From assembly GCF_000956525.1 (NCBI RefSeq), contig NZ_JYIW01000017.1, positions 58,756 to 122,755 on the forward strand: a DNA stretch of 64,000 nt. The letters are read 5' to 3'. Made by a program: the position numbers and the translations under genes. Of this stretch, positions 9,435-18,179 are shown piece by piece. The DNA is from Microbacterium oxydans (GTDB lineage: Bacteria > Actinomycetota > Actinomycetes > Actinomycetales > Microbacteriaceae). Within the stretch, counting starts at the first letter, position 1, and each line of letters starts with the position of its first letter. Under the pieces are notes generated by a model that saw only the letters and a program-made list of their open reading frames with translations, had not been told where the DNA came from and did not search any database.

Positions 9435-9469
9435 TCGCCCGCTCCGCCTCGGCGGAACGAGAGCACATC

Positions 9470-10513
9470 GTGACCTCAGCAACAGCCATCGCGCCGGGCG
9501 CCGCAGACCTGCGGCGCCCGGCGCTGGTGCGCACCTCCTGGCTCCTCATCGGGGTCGCGCTCCTGCTCGCCCTCAGCATCCTTTCGATCTCGTTCGGCGT
9601 GCGCGCCGTCTCGTTCGACGACATCGTCGCGGCCTTCTCCGGCCACACCGACACGATCGAGCAGGCCGCGATCGTCAAGCGCATCCCGCGCACCGTGCTC
9701 GCTCTGCTGGTCGGTGCGGCGCTCGCGCTCTCGGGCGCGACCATGCAGGCCGTCACCCGCAACCCGGTGGCCGATCCCGGCATCCTCGGCGTCTCCAACG
9801 GTGCATCGCTCGCGGTCGTGCTCGGCATCGCGTTCTTCGGCCTGACCAACCCGTACGGGCAGATGGCGTTCGCGATCGCGGGAGCCGCCGTCGCCGCGGC
9901 CTTCGTCTACACGGTCGGTTCGCTCGGCCGAGGTGGCGCCACCCCGCTGAAGCTCGCGCTGGCGGGAGCCGCGACCTCGGCGGCCTTCGCCTCGCTCATC
10001 AGCGCCATCATGCTGCCCCGCGTCGACCTGCTGCAGACGTTCCAGTCGTGGCAGATCGGTGGCGTCGGCGGCGCCGAATGGCCGCGCATCGCGATCACCG
10101 CCCCGGTGCTCGTGCTCGGCGCGCTGATCTGCTTCCTCTGCTCGCGCGGCATGAACTCCCTCGCCCTCGGTGACGACATGGCCAAGGGGCTCGGCGAGCA
10201 CGTGTTCCGCACCCGGCTGCTGTCGGCCCTCGGTGCCGTGATCCTCGCCGGAGCGGCGACCGCGATCGCCGGTCCGATCGGATTCGTCGGACTCGTCATC
10301 CCGCACATCTGCCGCATGCTCATCGGCACCGACCACCGGTGGCTGCTGCCATTCTCCGCCCTCGCCGGCGCGGCCCTGCTGACCGCGAGCGACATCGTCG
10401 GCCGTGTGATCGCGCCCTCGTCCGAGGAGATCCAGGTCGGCATCATCACGGCGATCATCGGTGCCCCGTTCTTCATCTGGATCGTCCGTCGTCAGAAGGT
10501 GCGTGAGCTGTGA
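9470..10513 (+). CDS. iron-siderophore ABC permease (FecCD family), first subunit
   Basis: Cytoplasmic-membrane permease of 347 residues with about ten hydrophobic segments. It has the FecCD landmarks RIPRTVLALLVGAALALSG, GATMQAVTRNPVADPGILGVSNGA and GPIGFVGLVIPHICRMLIG. The GTG at 9470 follows GGCGGAACGAGAG. The lipoprotein gene ends 36 bases upstream, and the next gene overlaps by four bases (GTGA), indicating translational coupling. Works as a heterodimer with the next gene product. Confidence 0.93.
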   Translation: MTSATAIAPGAADLRRPALVRTSWLLIGVALLLALSILSISFGVRAVSFDDIVAAFSGHTDTIEQAAIVKRIPRTVLALLVGAALALSGATMQAVTRNPVADPGILGVSNGASLAVVLGIAFFGLTNPYGQMAFAIAGAAVAAAFVYTVGSLGRGGATPLKLALAGAATSAAFASLISAIMLPRVDLLQTFQSWQIGGVGGAEWPRIAITAPVLVLGALICFLCSRGMNSLALGDDMAKGLGEHVFRTRLLSALGAVILAGAATAIAGPIGFVGLVIPHICRMLIGTDHRWLLPFSALAGAALLTASDIVGRVIAPSSEEIQVGIITAIIGAPFFIWIVRRQKVREL

Positions 10514-11583
10514 GCACGACCGAGCACGCCCTGGACCGACCGCAGCAGTCGGCATCCGACCGCGTCGCCGCCATCATCGCCGGACGCAGGGCGCGCCACC
10601 GCCGTCATGCCGTCGCGACGATCGTCCTCGGCATCCTGCTGTTCGCCCTGTTCGCGGTCGCCCTCATGGTCGGCAACACGTTCTACACGCCGGACGAGGT
10701 CATCCGCGTGATCCTCGGACAGACGGTGCCGGGCGCATCGTTCACGGTCGGCGATCTGCGGCTGCCGCGTGCGATCCTCGCGGTCCTCACCGGGATCGGC
10801 TTCGGCATCGCCGGCGTCTCGTTCCAGACACTGCTGCGCAACCCGCTCGCCTCGCCCGACATCATCGGCATCTCGAGCGGTGCCGGCGCAGCAGCCGTGT
10901 TCGGCATCGTCGTGCTGTCGGTCAACGGTCCGGTCGTCTCGATCTTCGCCCTGATCGGCGCGGTCGTCACGGCGCTGGTGATCTACCTGCTCTCCATCAA
11001 GGGCGGCTTCGCGGGCACGCGCCTGATCCTGATCGGCATCGGGGTCGCGGCGATGTTGCAGAGCCTGATCTCGTACATGCTGTCGCGCGCCGCGAACTGG
11101 GACATCCAGACCGCGATGCAGTGGCTCACCGGCAGCCTGAACAACGCCTCCTGGGAGCGGGTGCTGCCCATGGCGATCGCCGCTGCGATCGTCGTCCCGC
11201 TCATGCTCACCCAGGGCCGCGCACTCGGAGCGCTGCAGCTCGGCGACGACTCGGCATCCGGTCTCGGTGTGCGCGTCGATCTGACGCGCCTGCTGTTCAT
11301 CCTCGGCGCGGTGGCCCTGCTCGCCTTCGCGACGGCTGCCGCCGGACCCATCGCGTTCGTGGCGTTCATGGCCGGACCCATCGCATCTCGCATCACCGGA
11401 CCCGGCGCGAACCTGCTGCTGCCCAGTGCGTTCGTCGGCGCGGTGCTCGTGCTCGGTGGCGACCTGATCGCCCAGTTCGCGCTCGGCACCCGCTACCCGG
11501 TCGGCGTCGTCACCGGCGTGCTCGGCGCTCCGTACCTGATCTACCTGCTCATCCGCACCAACCGCTCGGGAGGATCGCTATGA
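10510..11583 (+). CDS. iron-siderophore ABC permease (FecCD family), second subunit
   Basis: A 357-residue FecCD permease partner with a basic N-terminus (IAGRRARHRRHAV) before the first membrane helix. Landmarks are LRLPRAILAVLTGIGFGIAG, LLRNPLASPDIIGISSGA and AAGPIAFVAFMAGPIASRI. The GTG start is inside the stop of the preceding gene, and its own stop overlaps the ATP-binding gene by four bases. It contains two of the many GGCATCC words typical of this genome. Confidence 0.93.
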   Translation: MSTTEHALDRPQQSASDRVAAIIAGRRARHRRHAVATIVLGILLFALFAVALMVGNTFYTPDEVIRVILGQTVPGASFTVGDLRLPRAILAVLTGIGFGIAGVSFQTLLRNPLASPDIIGISSGAGAAAVFGIVVLSVNGPVVSIFALIGAVVTALVIYLLSIKGGFAGTRLILIGIGVAAMLQSLISYMLSRAANWDIQTAMQWLTGSLNNASWERVLPMAIAAAIVVPLMLTQGRALGALQLGDDSASGLGVRVDLTRLLFILGAVALLAFATAAAGPIAFVAFMAGPIASRITGPGANLLLPSAFVGAVLVLGGDLIAQFALGTRYPVGVVTGVLGAPYLIYLLIRTNRSGGSL

Positions 11584-12380
11584 CGGTCTCGCACAGCCTG
11601 TCGGCCGAAGGGGTCACCCTCGCCTACGGCGACCGCACCATCATCGACACGCTCGACCTGCAGATCACGCCGGGCAAGATCACGACGATCGTCGGCGCCA
11701 ACGGATGCGGCAAGTCGACGCTGCTGCGTTCGCTCGCGCGGCTGCTCTCGCCCAGCGCAGGCCAGGTCGTGCTCGACGGCAAGTCGGTGCATGCGCGCCC
11801 GACCAAGGAGGTCGCGCGCATCCTCGGACTGCTGCCGCAGTCGCCCCTCGCACCGGAGGGCATCGCGGTCGCCGATCTGGTGGGTCGCGGCCGGCACCCG
11901 CATCAGAAGACGCTCGCCCGCTGGAGCGCCCACGACTACGAGGTCGTCGCCGATGCGCTCGACGCCACGGGCATCACCGACCTCGCCGACCGCAGCGTCG
12001 ACGAGCTCTCGGGCGGTCAGCGCCAGCGAGTGTGGATCGCGATGGCCCTCGCCCAGGAGACCGACATCCTGCTGCTCGACGAGCCCACCACCTTCCTCGA
12101 TGTCGCACACCAGGTCGAGGTGCTCGACCTGCTCACCGACCTCAGCGTCTCGCGCGGCACCACCATCGTGATGGTGCTGCACGACCTGAACCTGGCAGCT
12201 CGCTACGCCGATGAGCTCGTCGCGATGAAGGAGGGCCGCGTGCATGCGACCGGTGCTCCGCAGGACGTCGTGACCGCGCAGCTCGTCGAAGAGGTCTTCG
12301 GCCTCGCCAATCAGATCACCATCGACCCGGTCTCCGGCAAGCCGATGGTCACGCCAATCGGGAGGCATCATGTCCGCTGA
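11580..12380 (+). CDS. iron-siderophore ABC transporter ATP-binding protein (FecE type)
   Basis: A 266-residue ABC ATPase energising siderophore import. Walker A GANGCGKST is at residues 39-47; the Q-loop lies near LLPQSPLAPEG; the signature is ELSGGQRQRVW; Walker B is ILLLDEPTTFLD; the switch His is in VMVLHDLN. FecE-type features are the YGDRTIID start and CGKSTLLRSLARLL. It overlaps the permease by ATGA and the next gene by eleven bases. Confidence 0.95.
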   Translation: MTVSHSLSAEGVTLAYGDRTIIDTLDLQITPGKITTIVGANGCGKSTLLRSLARLLSPSAGQVVLDGKSVHARPTKEVARILGLLPQSPLAPEGIAVADLVGRGRHPHQKTLARWSAHDYEVVADALDATGITDLADRSVDELSGGQRQRVWIAMALAQETDILLLDEPTTFLDVAHQVEVLDLLTDLSVSRGTTIVMVLHDLNLAARYADELVAMKEGRVHATGAPQDVVTAQLVEEVFGLANQITIDPVSGKPMVTPIGRHHVR

Positions 12381-13317
12381 CACCACCACGACCGAGCGTC
12401 CGACCTACGTGCTCGCCCGAGCCGAGGTGCGCGCGGTGACCCGCGTCTCGCCGAACTTCGTGCGGGTGACCTTCGGCGGCGCGGAACTCGAGGAGTTCGC
12501 CACACCGGGCGGGGTCTTCGACGCGCGCATCAAGCTGATCTTCCCGCCGGCATCCGGCATCCTGCCCCCGCTGAATCGCGACACGCACGACTGGTGGGGC
12601 TCCTACCTGGCCGTGCCGGAGAACGAGCGCGGTTCGATGCGCACCTATTCGATCCGCGATCTGCGGGTGACGGATGCCGGCACCGAGGTCGACGTCGACT
12701 TCGTGCTGCACCTGGCTCCTGGGCTCACCGGTCCGGCCTCGCGCTGGGCGAGCACGGCAGCGGTCGGCGCCGAGCTCTTCCTGATCGGTCCGCGTCGCGG
12801 CGCGACCGACCACGGCGGCGCCGAGTACGCGCCGGGCGCTGCGCCCTCGGTCGTGCTGGTCGGCGATGAGACCGCTGCCCCTGCGATCGCCCGCATCCTC
12901 GAAGACGCCGGTCGCGACCTTCGCGGCACGGCCTTCATCGAGGTGCCCTCTGCCGACGACATCCTCTCGATCGACGCTCCGGCCGGTGTCGACGTGCACT
13001 GGCTCGCGCGCGATGCGGAGCAGGCGCACGGCGCACAGCTGATCCCCGCGGTGCTGTCGCACCTGGGTGACGCACACACGAACATCGAGGTGCGCGACGT
13101 CGAGGGCGAGGACCTGCTCTGGGAGACCCCGGACTATTCGGGCCTCGGCGAGGACATCGCCGCGAAGGATGCTCCGGCCGACCGCTACTTCTGGATCGCC
13201 GGTGAGAGCGGCGTCGTCACGACGCTGCGCCGCCACCTCGTGAAGGACCTCGGGATCGACCGTTCGCAGGTCGCGTTCATGGGCTACTGGCGCCGCGGCG
13301 TCGCGATGCGCGGCTGA
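12370..13317 (+). CDS. siderophore-interacting protein (FAD-dependent ferric-siderophore reductase)
   Basis: A 315-residue cytoplasmic flavoprotein that releases iron from imported siderophores by reducing Fe(III). The N-terminal FAD-binding barrel carries MRTYSIRDLR (the FAD motif, about residues 90-99). The C-terminal SIP domain carries LVGDETAAPAIARIL and FWIAGESGVVTTLRRHL, ending GYWRRG. The ATG lies inside the end of the ATPase gene, so it is co-translated. This completes import plus reduction in one operon. A palindrome of family C follows. Confidence 0.93.
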   Translation: MSADTTTTERPTYVLARAEVRAVTRVSPNFVRVTFGGAELEEFATPGGVFDARIKLIFPPASGILPPLNRDTHDWWGSYLAVPENERGSMRTYSIRDLRVTDAGTEVDVDFVLHLAPGLTGPASRWASTAAVGAELFLIGPRRGATDHGGAEYAPGAAPSVVLVGDETAAPAIARILEDAGRDLRGTAFIEVPSADDILSIDAPAGVDVHWLARDAEQAHGAQLIPAVLSHLGDAHTNIEVRDVEGEDLLWETPDYSGLGEDIAAKDAPADRYFWIAGESGVVTTLRRHLVKDLGIDRSQVAFMGYWRRGVAMRG

Positions 13318-13333
13318 GGCGGGGCGGCCGCTT

Positions 13334-13395
13334 CGGAGATCTGCGGAATCTCGGAATGATCGGGTCCTACGAGTCCGAAGTGCTGCAGATCTCCG
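13334..13395. repeat. palindromic repeat family C, copy 1
   Basis: A 62-base element with 22-base arms (13334-13355 and 13374-13395) and an 18-base loop. The outer 11 bases (CGGAGATCTGC / GCAGATCTCCG) are perfect. It lies between the convergent SIP and LacI genes. Copy 2 at 23606-23667 has the same arm and loop lengths. Confidence 0.9.
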
Positions 13396-13421
13396 AGACC
13401 CCGCGGAGCGGATGCCGGGCG

Positions 13422-14429
13422 CTACGCGCTGTCACGCACGACGAGCTCGGTGTCGAGGATGACCGAGCGGGGGGATGCTCCGGCGATGACCTCGAGCAGC
13501 ACCGAGACCATCTGCGCGCTGATCTGCTCCCACGGTTGACGCATGGTCGTGATCGGCGGCTCGTGGGTGGCGGCGAGGCCGGAGTCGTCGAAGCCGGCGA
13601 CCGCGATGTCCTCCGGCACGCGGAGTCCCGCACGACGGATCGCGGCGATCGCGCCGGCGGCCATGCGGTCGGATGCCGCGAACACCGCGTCGACATCGTG
13701 CTCGAGCATCCGGTTCATCGCCGCCTGGCCCGATTCGAACGAGTAGTCGCCGACCTCGACGAGGGTCTCGTCGAACAGTTCGCCGAGCTGCTCCCGGAAC
13801 CCGACGAGTCGGTAGCGGCCGCCCGGGGTGTCGTCGGGGCCCGTGATCATGCCGATGCGGGTGTGCCCCTGCGCCGCGAGATGCGCGGCCATCGTCTTCG
13901 CCGAGGCGATCTCATCGACCGAGATGGTCGACAGGTCGCGTTCGTGCCCGAGCGGGACGCCGCAGCACACGGTCGGGATGCCGACCTCGATCAGCTGGTC
14001 GAGCAGCGGCTCCGACTCGTGCGAGGAGATCAGCATCACCCCGTCGACGTGCCCGGCGCCGAGGAACTGCGCGACGCTCGAACGCTCGGCCGCCGTGCCG
14101 GCGACGAGCAGCACGAGGGTCATCGAGCGCTGTGCGAGTGCTTCGGCGGCGCCGCGCAGCAGGAGCGCGAAGGTCGGGTCATCGAACAGCAGCTGCTGCG
14201 GTTCGGTGAGCAGGAAGGCGAGCGAGCCCGCACGACCGGTCGCGAGACTGCGCGCGTGGTGGTTGGCGGTGTAGCCGGTGGCGAGGATCGCATCCTCCAC
14301 GGCCTGTCTGGCATCGGGGGACACCCAGTGCCCGCCGTTGATCACGCGTGAGACCGTGCTGCGGGACACGCCTGCCTGCGCCGCGATCTGGCGGATCGTC
14401 GGCTTGCGCTTCGTGCTGGCGTCACTCAT
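13422..14429 (-). CDS. LacI-family repressor of the galactan locus
   Basis: A 335-residue LacI/GalR regulator: N-terminal HTH (TIRQIAAQAGVSRSTVSRVING, about residues 10-32), hinge helix, and a periplasmic-binding-like sugar domain (AGSLAFLLTEPQQLLF to VILDTELVVRDSA). It is divergent from the GH42 gene. Three near-identical palindromes of LacI type fill the gap, so it very probably represses the galactan genes and itself. The inducer is likely galactose or a galacto-oligosaccharide; that is inference from neighbours. Confidence 0.92.
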   Translation of the reverse strand: MSDASTKRKPTIRQIAAQAGVSRSTVSRVINGGHWVSPDARQAVEDAILATGYTANHHARSLATGRAGSLAFLLTEPQQLLFDDPTFALLLRGAAEALAQRSMTLVLLVAGTAAERSSVAQFLGAGHVDGVMLISSHESEPLLDQLIEVGIPTVCCGVPLGHERDLSTISVDEIASAKTMAAHLAAQGHTRIGMITGPDDTPGGRYRLVGFREQLGELFDETLVEVGDYSFESGQAAMNRMLEHDVDAVFAASDRMAAGAIAAIRRAGLRVPEDIAVAGFDDSGLAATHEPPITTMRQPWEQISAQMVSVLLEVIAGASPRSVILDTELVVRDSA

Positions 14430-14473
14430 CGGTGTGACTCTATCGACAGGATCCCGTCCAGCGGTAGTCGGGG

Positions 14474-14583
14474 CTGGGACCGGTCTCAGTTCGGTAACGG
14501 CGGTTGTGATCCATCCCGGTCCTGAGGTAGAACTGAGACCGGTCCCAGTCTGTGTTCATATGACAACCTGAGACCGGTCCCAG
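14474..14583. promoter_or_regulatory. three LacI-type operators upstream of the GH42 gene
   Basis: Three copies of a 16-base palindrome with a central CG: CTGGGACCGGTCTCAG (14474-14489, reverse orientation) and CTGAGACCGGTCCCAG (14533-14548 and 14568-14583). The two proximal sites are 35 bases apart centre to centre. CATATGACA at 14558-14566 sits between them and may be part of the promoter. The gap separates the LacI gene from its likely targets. Confidence 0.88.
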
Positions 14584-14635
14584 TCGCTCGCGGCCAGGAC
14601 CCGCACCACAACCGCACCGACCCGATGGAGTGCCG

Positions 14636-16651
14636 ATGACCGTCCCTCACGCCTGGCCAGACCTGGGTGGAATCGCCTATGGCGGCGACTACAACCCCGA
14701 GCAGTGGTCCCGCGAGACCTGGGACGAGGATGTCGTGCTCATGCGCGAGGCCGGAGTCACCCTGGTGAGCGTCGGCATCTTCTCGTGGGCACTGATCGAG
14801 ACCGCCGAGGGCGAGTTCGACTTCACCTGGCTCGACGACCTGCTCGACCTGCTGCACGCGAACGGCATCGCCGTCGACCTCGGCACCCCCACCGCCTCGC
14901 CGCCGGCCTGGTTCTTCGCGAACCATCCTGATGCGCACGTGATCGACCGTGAGGGTCGCACCATGGGCTTCGGCTCGCGCGGCATGGCCTCGCACTCGGC
15001 TCCCGCCTACCGCGAGGCGATCGTCCGGATCGCGGATGCCCTCGCTGCCCGGTACGCAAAGCATCCGGCCGTCGTGCTGTGGCACGTCCACAACGAGTAC
15101 GGCGTTCCCGTCGGCGAGGACTACTCCCCGAACGCGGTCGCCGCCTTCCGGCTCTGGCTGCAGCAGAAGTACGGTTCGCTCGATGCGCTCAACACCGCCT
15201 GGGGCACCGCCTTCTGGGGCCAGCACTACACCGCATGGGAGCACGTCGGCGCACCCGCCATCGCCCCGAGCGTCGTGAACCCGGCCCAGCGCCTCGACTT
15301 CGCACGGTTCACCGATCACCAGCTGCTGGCCTGCTTCATCGCCGAGCGCGACGCGATCCGCGCCCACGCCACGCAGCCCGTCACCACGAACTTCATGGCG
15401 AACCAGAGCTGGACGACGGACCTCTGGGCCTGGGGCCGCGAGGTCGACATCGTCTCGGACGACCACTACCTCTGGGCGGCCGACGAGAACGCCCACATCG
15501 GCCTCGCGATCGCGGCCGACCTCAGCCGCTCGGTCGGCGGCGGCAAGCCGTGGATCCTGATGGAGCACTCCACCTCGGCCGTGAACTGGCAGCCCCGCAA
15601 CATCGCGAAACGCCGCGGCGAGATGGCGCGCAACTCGTTCACCCACCTCGGACGCGGTGCCGACGGCATCCTGTTCTTCCAGTGGCGCGCAGGGCGCTCG
15701 GGCGCCGAGAAGTTCCACTCCGCGATGCTGCCGCACGCCGGCACCGAGTCGCGGGTGTTCCGCGAGGTCACCGCGCTCGGTGCAGACCTCGGGCGTCTCG
15801 CCGAGCTGCAGGGCAGCACCGTGCGGGCAGAGGTCGCGATCCTCTGGGACTTCGAGTCGTTCTGGGCGCAGGACCTCGAGTGGCGCCCGACCGAAGACCT
15901 CACGCACGCCGCGCAGGTGCGCCGCTTCTACGAGCAGCTCTGGCGCGACGGCATCACGGTCGACTTCGCGCTGCCCGGTCAGGATCTCTCCGGCTACCGG
16001 CTCGTGGTCGCGCCGGCGCAGTACCTGCTGAGCACGGCGGATGCGGCCAACCTGACTGCGTACGTCGCTGACGGCGGCACGCTGCTGGTGTCGTTCTTCT
16101 CGGCGATCGTCGACGAGAACGATGCGGTGCACGAGGGCGGCTTCGTCGCTCCGCTGCGCGATGCGCTCGGCCTCACGGTCGAGGAGTTCCTGCCGCTGCG
16201 CGAGGGCGAGAGGCACGGCATCGGCTGGGCGGGGAACGAGGGCGTGGTCGCCGACGTGTGGCAGGAGGACATCGCACTCGAGGGTGCGGAGGTCGTCGCA
16301 CGCTTCGCCGGCGGACCGGGCAGGGGCGAAGCCGCGATCACCCGGCACGCGCACGGCACGGGAACCGGCTGGTACGTCGGCACCCGGCTGGACGCTGCGG
16401 GCATGCGCGCACTGCTGCACGCCGTGTACGTCGACGCGGGCGTCGACGCGACGGGCATTCCGGAAGGACTCGAGGTCATCACGCGACACAGCGCCGACGC
16501 GGTCTACCGCGTCGCCGTGAACCACCGTGACGACGACGTCGAGCTCGAGGCCACCGGCACCGAGCTCCTCACCGGCGCCGAGCTGTCGGGCGCACTGACC
16601 ATCGCGGCCGGCGGCGTCGCCGTCATCCGCACCGCACATCCCGGCACCTGA
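14636..16651 (+). CDS. GH42 beta-galactosidase
   Basis: Intracellular beta-galactosidase of 671 residues, the usual GH42 length; no signal peptide. It opens with the family block GGDYNPEQW. The acid/base is Glu154 in HVHNEYG and the nucleophile Glu310 in WILMEHS. The trimerisation domain (VAPAQYLLSTADAANLTAYV) and a small C-terminal beta domain follow. The ATG at 14636 has GGAG (14627-14630) five bases upstream; a GTG two codons earlier is less likely. It would finish galacto-oligosaccharides imported by the transporter downstream. Confidence 0.95.
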   Translation: MTVPHAWPDLGGIAYGGDYNPEQWSRETWDEDVVLMREAGVTLVSVGIFSWALIETAEGEFDFTWLDDLLDLLHANGIAVDLGTPTASPPAWFFANHPDAHVIDREGRTMGFGSRGMASHSAPAYREAIVRIADALAARYAKHPAVVLWHVHNEYGVPVGEDYSPNAVAAFRLWLQQKYGSLDALNTAWGTAFWGQHYTAWEHVGAPAIAPSVVNPAQRLDFARFTDHQLLACFIAERDAIRAHATQPVTTNFMANQSWTTDLWAWGREVDIVSDDHYLWAADENAHIGLAIAADLSRSVGGGKPWILMEHSTSAVNWQPRNIAKRRGEMARNSFTHLGRGADGILFFQWRAGRSGAEKFHSAMLPHAGTESRVFREVTALGADLGRLAELQGSTVRAEVAILWDFESFWAQDLEWRPTEDLTHAAQVRRFYEQLWRDGITVDFALPGQDLSGYRLVVAPAQYLLSTADAANLTAYVADGGTLLVSFFSAIVDENDAVHEGGFVAPLRDALGLTVEEFLPLREGERHGIGWAGNEGVVADVWQEDIALEGAEVVARFAGGPGRGEAAITRHAHGTGTGWYVGTRLDAAGMRALLHAVYVDAGVDATGIPEGLEVITRHSADAVYRVAVNHRDDDVELEATGTELLTGAELSGALTIAAGGVAVIRTAHPGT

Positions 16652-16660
16652 ACGGCCTTC

Positions 16661-16803
16661 GGGCCCTTCGACAGGCTCAGGGACCCAGGGTTGGGCCCTT
16701 CGACAGGCTCAGGGACCCAGCAGCGAATGGCTCAGGGACCCAGGGTCGGGCCCTTCGACAGGCTCAGGGACCCAGCAGCGAACGGCTCAGGGACCCAGCA
16801 GTG
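16661..16803. repeat. cluster of repeat family B (CTTCGACAGGCTCAGGGACC)
   Basis: Three full and two partial direct copies of the core CTTCGACAGGCTCAGGGACC, spaced by about 31-55 bases, in the gap between the GH42 gene and the importer lipoprotein gene. Related clusters occur at 20716-20780, 26156-26344, 30179-30318, inside kdpB, and at 57573-57613. Confidence 0.9.
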
Positions 16804-16889
16804 GGCCCAGTGACGCACAACCGAACAGCACCACACCACCGGTCGCGATGACGCGAAGCGCATCGTCGGCCACGAAGAGAGGAACACGC

Positions 16890-18116
16890 ATGCGCAAGCA
16901 CATCGGAGTCGGCGCACTCGCGCTGGTCGCGGCAGTCGTCCTGGCAGGATGCTCGGCCGGAGCATCCGACACCGGCGACGACGCCGCATCAGGCGACGGC
17001 GCTGAACTGGTCATCTGGACGGATGCCGAGCGCGAAGCCGCGATCACGTCCGCAGCCAAGGCCTTCGAGGAGGAGACGGGCGCGAAGGTCACGCTCGTGC
17101 AGAAGAACTTCGAAGACCTCCGCAACGACTTCATCGCCCAGGTCCCCACAGGCGAGGGCCCCGACATCACCGTCGGCGCGCACGACTGGCTCGGCGCGCT
17201 CGTCGCGGCCGGCGTCGTCGACACGATCGACCTCGGCGACAAGGCGTCGGAGTTCGAGCACGTCTCGCTCGACGCGATGACCTACGACGGCCAGCTGTAC
17301 GCGCTGCCGTACTCGCTCGAGACGATCGCGCTGGTGCAGAACGTCGACCTCGTCGGCGCGGAAGCCCCTGCCACGTGGGACGACATGATCGCGAAGGGGC
17401 TGGCTGCCGGCACCGAGCGTCCGTTCGTCATCAACACCGCCGGCGAGACCGGTGACGGCTACACGATGTACGGTCTGCAGACCTCGTTCGGTGCCCCCGT
17501 CTTCGTGCAGGACGACACCGGCTCGTACACGAGCGAGGTCGGCATGGGCGGCGCACCCGGTGAGGCCTTCGCGGCCTGGCTCGGTGCGAACGGCTCGACC
17601 GGCACCGGCTACATCTCGACCACGATCGACTACGACATCAACAACGAGCTGTTCGCGTCGGGCAAGGCGCCGTACACGATCCAGGGCCCGTGGGCGATCA
17701 GTGCCTTCGAGGGCGTGAACGTCGCGGTGAACCCGATCCCGTCCGCCGGTGGCCAGCCCGCGGCGCCGTTCGTCGGCGTGCAGGGCTTCTACCTGTCGAG
17801 CAAGAGCAAGAACGCGCTCCTCGCCCAGGAGTTCCTCGTGAACTACCTCGGCACGGAAGACGCGCAGCGTGCGCTGTACGAGGCCGACCCGCGCATCCCC
17901 GCCTGGTCGACGCTCGCCGATGAGGTCTCGTCCGACCCGATCACGGCCGGCTTCGTGGCATCCGCCAAGGGTGGCGTGCCGATGCCGTCGATCCCCGAGA
18001 TGGGCTCGGTCTGGGACCTGTGGAACGCCGCACAGGTGCAGATCATCAACGGCTCCGACCCCGCGTCGACCTGGAACACCATGGTCGCCGATCTCGAGAC
18101 GACGCTCGCCGGTTGA
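16890..18116 (+). CDS. galacto-oligosaccharide ABC transporter substrate-binding lipoprotein (MalE/GanS-like)
   Basis: A 408-residue family-1 sugar-binding lipoprotein. The signal peptide ends in the lipobox LAGC (Cys21). Mature segments typical of MalE-type proteins include LVIWTDAEREAAITSAAKAFEEETG, LYALPYSLETIALVQNVDLV and FVGVQGFYLSSKSKNALLAQEFLVNYL. The ATG at 16890 follows AGAGAGGA. Its position between GH42 and GH53 genes points to beta-1,4-galacto-oligosaccharides, as in Bacillus GanS; sequence alone would not exclude maltodextrins. Confidence 0.9.
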   Translation: MRKHIGVGALALVAAVVLAGCSAGASDTGDDAASGDGAELVIWTDAEREAAITSAAKAFEEETGAKVTLVQKNFEDLRNDFIAQVPTGEGPDITVGAHDWLGALVAAGVVDTIDLGDKASEFEHVSLDAMTYDGQLYALPYSLETIALVQNVDLVGAEAPATWDDMIAKGLAAGTERPFVINTAGETGDGYTMYGLQTSFGAPVFVQDDTGSYTSEVGMGGAPGEAFAAWLGANGSTGTGYISTTIDYDINNELFASGKAPYTIQGPWAISAFEGVNVAVNPIPSAGGQPAAPFVGVQGFYLSSKSKNALLAQEFLVNYLGTEDAQRALYEADPRIPAWSTLADEVSSDPITAGFVASAKGGVPMPSIPEMGSVWDLWNAAQVQIINGSDPASTWNTMVADLETTLAG

Positions 18117-18179
18117 CCCTGCCGGGTGGGGCGCTTCGACCGAGGCGCCCCACCCGCGCTCCTCAGACAGGACGCACAC

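Noticed and set aside
14486..16639. 717-residue open frame antisense to the GH42 gene
   Set aside because: GC-rich third positions create long shadow frames. It has no recognisable domain, and the plus-strand gene has complete family motifs and catalytic residues.
16661..16803. CRISPR or IS remnant
   Set aside because: Direct repeats are irregularly spaced with near-identical intervening sequence; no transposase or target-site duplication is visible.
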